Shown here piece by piece: positions 60,048-64,000 of a stretch of 64,000 nt of DNA. Each line of letters opens with the position of its first letter. Positions within the stretch are counted from its first letter, which is position 1. The position numbers and the translations under genes are program-made. A model generated the notes under the pieces. That model had not been told where the DNA came from and made no database searches. It saw nothing but the letters and a program-made list of their open reading frames with translations. Where the stretch lies: assembly GCA_002221725.1 (NCBI GenBank), contig NJFT01000045.1, forward strand, positions 62,001 to 126,000. Reading direction: 5' to 3'. The DNA comes from Scedosporium boydii. Lineage: Eukaryota; Ascomycota; Sordariomycetes; Microascales; Microascaceae.

Positions 60048-60662
60048 CTAATACGAGTTTACGAACAGAGGAAGAGCGAAAGAAGGAGAGACCGGGGAAA
60101 TGAGGGTGTTCTTACATTGCATATCCATCTTGGACTTTCTGGCGAGGTACCAGCTCTCGTTGATGCTGTCTTCCTGCTGCTCTTCGTGACGGCGCGGCTT
60201 GAACTCGGTGTCATACGTCATGGGCGACAAGGGTGGAGTGTCCAGACGGCCGATGTAGGGCGTTGCAGGCGGCGTCCAGGCGCTCGTACCGTCGGCGCCG
60301 CGGACATATCCGTCCACGACCAGAGCTTCGTCTCGGGCTGGGCGGGGCTCGCACCAGGCGCCCATGGAGAGAAGGCCGGTCTCGGAAGGAGGACGACGGG
60401 CCTTCTTGCTTGAGCTGCCGCCGCCACGAAGGTCGTCGCCGTACTTGTTGGCGCCATCCTGACGACGAGATGAAGGGATGGTGGATGTCCTGCTCGAGGA
60501 AAGCTTCCGCTTCGACTTGGAGTACGACGAGGTGTTTTGGGTAGTTCCCTGGTGAGCCCTGGTGGTGCTGGTCTTGGTGGCGTGGTATGCGCTGTTGGAG
60601 GGAATGCTCCTTGGTGAGAGGGGGAGCTCCATGCCAGCCGAGTGGTGGTGGGCAGCGGACAT
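60048..60662 (-). CDS. Small disordered protein of unknown function
   Basis: One exon as drawn, 204 residues, starting at the ATG of MSAAHHHSAGMELP. Composition is Ser/Thr/Arg/Pro-rich and mostly disordered. The one conserved-looking block is at about 98-150 (SMGAWCEPRPARDEALVVDGY, then WTPPATPYIGRLDTPPLSPM), with Ser-Pro/Thr-Pro sites that could be kinase targets, and a second near the end (DSINESWYLARKSKMDMQ). The 3' end is uncertain: a good donor (GTAAGA, from 60115) follows DMQ, so the last 22 residues shown may be intron and a further exon may lie at 59.8-60.05 kb. I do not recognise the family; a nuclear role is a guess. Confidence 0.6.
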   Translation of the reverse strand: MSAAHHHSAGMELPLSPRSIPSNSAYHATKTSTTRAHQGTTQNTSSYSKSKRKLSSSRTSTIPSSRRQDGANKYGDDLRGGGSSSKKARRPPSETGLLSMGAWCEPRPARDEALVVDGYVRGADGTSAWTPPATPYIGRLDTPPLSPMTYDTEFKPRRHEEQQEDSINESWYLARKSKMDMQCKNTLISPVSPSFALPLFVNSY

Positions 60663-61953
60663 TTTCTGCTTTTTTTGCTCTTCGCAAAAGGCAAAGCGGG
60701 ATGGGGAGAGATGAAGTGCGATGGGGTGCGACGAGGTGCGGTGCGACCAAGTGCGATCAAGTGCGAAAGGGTAAGAGGAGGTGAAGATGGTGAGATATGA
60801 AGCGATGAGAAAGTGTAAGTGGGTAAGTCTGATATGTTTCCTAACGTTGGCTGGGAAGAGGAGTGTTTGACTCGCAAGCGCTGTCGAGTGATAGTGAGAT
60901 GCTTCTCGGAAGGCCTGGGGGGTTTTATATGAGGGGGATTGCGGTGGTAGGAGGAGATTTGGAGGGATTTGTGATTTCCGACTTGATAATATGGAAATGA
61001 AGAGGGAGAGAGGAGGATCAGAGGTCGAGGGTATCGGACGGCGGGGGTCGGACCCTTTATGGGTGTGGACGTACCCTTGCCTGATGCAGACTTACACGCT
61101 GCAGCCAATGAGAGCTCTCCAACCATCCTCCTTCCAACATACATTTCCTCCCCTCCTCCTTCCTCCCACTCACTCTCACCTCTTCTATGTCCTCAGCTAT
61201 CACCTTGCATCTATCTCATTTCTTCGTCTTTCCTACCGCCACTTTGGACCAGCATATGGGTGGCACGAGTGTCCATAATGCGATGTCTCACTGCCTTTCT
61301 GCGTATTCCGCCTATACCACTTTCTGCTCACATTTGTCCATTGCCCCCGTCGAGTGACCAGGCTCCTGTAGAGAGGTGGCCCTGACTCCCCCGTCCAGTT
61401 TGTCGTACCTGCTCCGTACCCTACTTTCGACACATCCGCCCAATGACTCGCATCACACTGTGACAACGAATATATTCTCTTACGTCTCGACCGGAACTCG
61501 CGACCAGACCCAATCCCCCATAACTACTCTAGTATCCAATCCTCTCTGCTTGTGCTGTCCTATTTGCGCATTGCTTTGCAACAAGTGTAATATACATATA
61601 GCAGTGCTTAGTATTAGACCCTCCTGACTCTATTTCGAAATAGTACGGCTTCATGACTCCTCTTGACAATCCTTGGAAATAGCTAGCAAACATAATCCAT
61701 CCTGAGTTTGTAACTCATGTCACCCATGCCGTTGTTATGGAGTGGTTCCATGGAAAACTCAGAGAGCCGTACAGTACTGCCTTCTTTAGCCCCCCCTCCT
61801 CCCCTCCTCCCTATTGCTTTATGGCAGAAATTCTGAGTACTTCGTAAATCTCCATCCATGTTCGAGAGAAATGGGGAAAAGTGCCTCAGTAAACTTTGGG
61901 AGAAATTTGGCCTTGTTACGTGCCCCACGGGGTCTCGTTAAGATGCAGGTGGA

Positions 61954-61985
61954 TTTTTTTTTTTTCTTTTTTTTTTTTTTCTTTT
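61954..61985. repeat. T-rich tract
   Basis: About 32 nt, T with two C interruptions. It could be a simple low-complexity run or the poly-A tail of an old minus-strand retroposed copy; no flanking duplication is evident. Confidence 0.5.
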
Positions 61986-63090
61986 CTGACATTGACATCA
62001 TGACTGGGACAGCCTTGTGTTTTCCCGGTAAAGTCTCGAATCGGCCTCCCCTTCCCGCGCACACTGCGTGGCACTTATTGGCCAGGCCAGAGCCGAAGTG
62101 TGTGAAGGGGGGTTGTGAGGGACTCTTCGTAAGATTATCCCACCGAGCGGGTCTGGGGTGTGGGAGGTAGGCCTGCAGGATAGCTGTGTATTTGACATTA
62201 CAAACGAAACTCGTCCCTCCCCCATTCAAGAGCGTGTGCATCCACCCCCTGCTTCCTCGCTTCCTCGAGCCTCAGCATCAAATTCGTAGCTCTGGACATT
62301 ATCAAGTCACGATGAGGTGGTGGGTCATTCAACAATTGTGCTAATAATACTCGGTAATAATAATGGGTGGTGGTGCCTAAGCTCTCTCAACGACAACATC
62401 GATCAAAAACTAAAAATCAGCCCAATAATAATGATTCTCTCTTTTCTAGTCCAATCTTTATACACCTATGTAGGAGAGGACACGCGTAGCATCTAGAACA
62501 ACTTTGCAGAGGCATTTCTTCTCCCTCTTCTTGCTTTTTATTTATTTTACCGGAATTCTTCTCCACGAAGAGGAAGCATCCTGCGGCGCAATCCAGTTGA
62601 AAATGGTAAGCTAAGGGAGGAAGAAAAAAGAAACAAGGGCGCCCGATTAATGAGTGCACTTACGAAGTAGGTCATTGGACCTATTCGATGGAACCGTGAG
62701 GTTCAATTTAGCGCGGCGACTTGGAATGGACTTAGAATGTGCAGTGAAGTCATGGTGGTGATGCGGGATTGATACCGATGTACCAATCAAATTGATCAAT
62801 ATTGCATACGAAGTAGTAATACTTACGGAGTAGTGCTTCCAAGTAAATCTACCACCAGGCCACGGTGCCCCGTGCCATGTATACGATTTGATGTATTCTA
62901 CCTCTCCGGAGAGCAGGTTCAGATGCGCCAGCTCCAACCCTTCTCCAAGCAAAGGAAGCCTAAAGACTACTTGGTCCCTGCGTACGTTCTACGAAGCCAA
63001 GGCCATTGGGCTGCAGCCCCACATGGTCCATCCTCGTTGGCTGGGCCTTGGGGCAAAGTCGCTGCCATGCTGTCCTCTGCAATTCCCTAC

Positions 63091-63232
63091 GCTAAATATC
63101 GCGGTTTCTGCATCTATCCCTGCAAATCGCACTAAATATCGCGGTTTCTGCATCTATCCCTGCAAACCGCACTAAATATCGCGGTTTCTGCATCTATCCC
63201 TGCAAGCCGCACTAAATATCGCGGTTTCTGCA
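63091..63232. repeat. 40-bp tandem repeat (about 3.6 units) with internal hairpin
   Basis: Units start at 63091, 63131, 63171 and 63211 with a constant 40-bp period and almost no divergence. Within a unit GCGGTTT and AAACCGC are inverted repeats about 16 nt apart. The differences between units (AAATCGC, AAACCGC, AAGCCGC) all fall in the right arm. The fourth unit breaks off after CTGCA. Confidence 0.85.
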
Positions 63233-64000
63233 CATCTCACGCACCTCGCCTGGCCGGCTGCCCGCTCAAGATAGGATCTGCCATGGGATGAGGAAAGCAA
63301 CGTAACTATTTCGTACGAGGACAAGTCCAGTGTACCCACCCGCTCTGCCCCTTGCCCTGAAAAAAGAAGAAGGGAGAAAGAGTATCATCACCATCATCCC
63401 GATTCGGATGATCACTACTTACACGCGTCCTTCGTACGGAGTACGTACCCCGTAGCTCGCAGCCCTCCCCTGTTACAAAGGAGACCCAAGGCTTTTGGTC
63501 GAGAGTCCGGACCTCGGTATATCGCACATTACTGAGAATTAGACATGCTATGCGTACTACTTACGCTTGAGATGAGGAAAAGTGCTAAACTCGATGTCTT
63601 TTTGTTTTTCCATTTTATACCGCGAGATGATTTTAACGCCACATTTCTAATATTCGATGATGCTAGGCACTTGGCCCTGGAAACATGATCAACTCTCCCT
63701 AGTTACTTCGTAGTTAGACTCCGTTATCATACATTATCTACATTTAGGTAGGCCGAGAAACTTTGGACTTGACGAAATCCATAAGAATTTTAAAGATGTT
63801 CAAAATGCCAGGAAAGTCGTACTTCGTAGTTTCCATTCAAAAATTATCTGTGCTTCAGCACTTAGGGGAAGCGAAGTATATCGGCGATAACTCTCATCTT
63901 CGATGTCCTCAATGTCTTCGTTTTGGGCTGGGGGGGTGGGGTGGGAGTTTAGAAGACCATGTAGCCAACGGACCATACCAACAGACCATGGCGACAGCCA

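Larger units (their letters stand above)
61838..63828. repeat. Cluster of TACGAAGTA / TACGGAGTA short motifs
   Basis: Exact copies at 61838, 62661, 62807, 63704, 63820 (GAA/TTC core) and 62824, 63435 (GGA core). Others in the window: 8834, 9397, 37286, 40027, 43905, 51928, 54025 and 54032. Every copy is in non-coding DNA. Confidence 0.7.
60663..64000. other. Gene-free right end of the window
   Basis: 3.3 kb with no supportable coding region. It includes a degenerate GTGCGA-rich run just upstream of the 60.66 kb gene (60716-60772), a T-rich tract, a 40-bp tandem repeat and a cluster of TACGAAGTA-type motifs. Confidence 0.5.

Overview
This window is nuclear DNA of a filamentous ascomycete. The evidence is protein-coding genes with many short (about 50-120 nt) GTRNGT...YAG introns, intergenic spacers of 0.3-4.4 kb, genes on both strands without operons, and a gene set (Rab4-type GTPase, cytosolic beta-mannosidase, Vps3844/DUF3844, MTC1, NTR2, fungal NLR) typical of Pezizomycotina. 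Sordariomycetes is my best guess, but that is inference. I found no rRNA, tRNA, CRISPR or intact transposon.

Layout. 0.4-8.5 kb: an intact fungal NLR (NACHT, two C2H2 fingers, ankyrin) converging on a Rad5/HLTF-like SNF2-RING helicase. 10-18 kb: a divergent-looking Rab4-type GTPase with an inserted loop, a beta-mannosidase (mndB) and ribosomal protein uL14 (RPL23). 19.7-23.6 kb: a large, disordered, basic nuclear-type protein of unknown function. 26.9-31.2 kb: MTC1 and the Hsp70/Hsp90 co-chaperone STI1. 32-33.6 kb: a Gly/Ser-rich, cysteine-containing GPI-anchored wall protein. 35.6-43.3 kb: RNA polymerase III subunit RPC34, a CDC25/arsenate-reductase-type rhodanese, a divergent pair of spliceosome genes (SmG, in four tiny exons, and NTR2) and the ER/vacuolar membrane protein Vps3844. 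44-48.3 kb: an accessory-looking block with a fungal-type protein kinase, a small WNCQ-motif protein and a fusion of a transposase-type (CENP-B/Tc5) DNA-binding domain to an aminoglycoside-phosphotransferase-like kinase. 49.4-59.3 kb: an unknown, probably mitochondrial membrane protein, a 4.4 kb gene-poor spacer and a PMC1-type vacuolar Ca2+-ATPase. 60-64 kb: one small unknown gene, then gene-free DNA with a 40-bp tandem repeat.

Most genes are unrelated housekeeping functions: splicing (SmG, NTR2), Pol III (RPC34), translation (uL14), chaperoning (STI1), calcium (PMC1-type) and DNA repair (SNF2-RING). The items most worth a second look are the HTH-phosphotransferase fusion and its two neighbours, the NLR with C2H2 fingers, and a short motif (TACGAAGTA and its GGA variant) that recurs about 15 times, only in non-coding DNA, against about one expected by chance. 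All coding exons were joined by eye from splice signals and frame; phases sum to whole codons in every model given.
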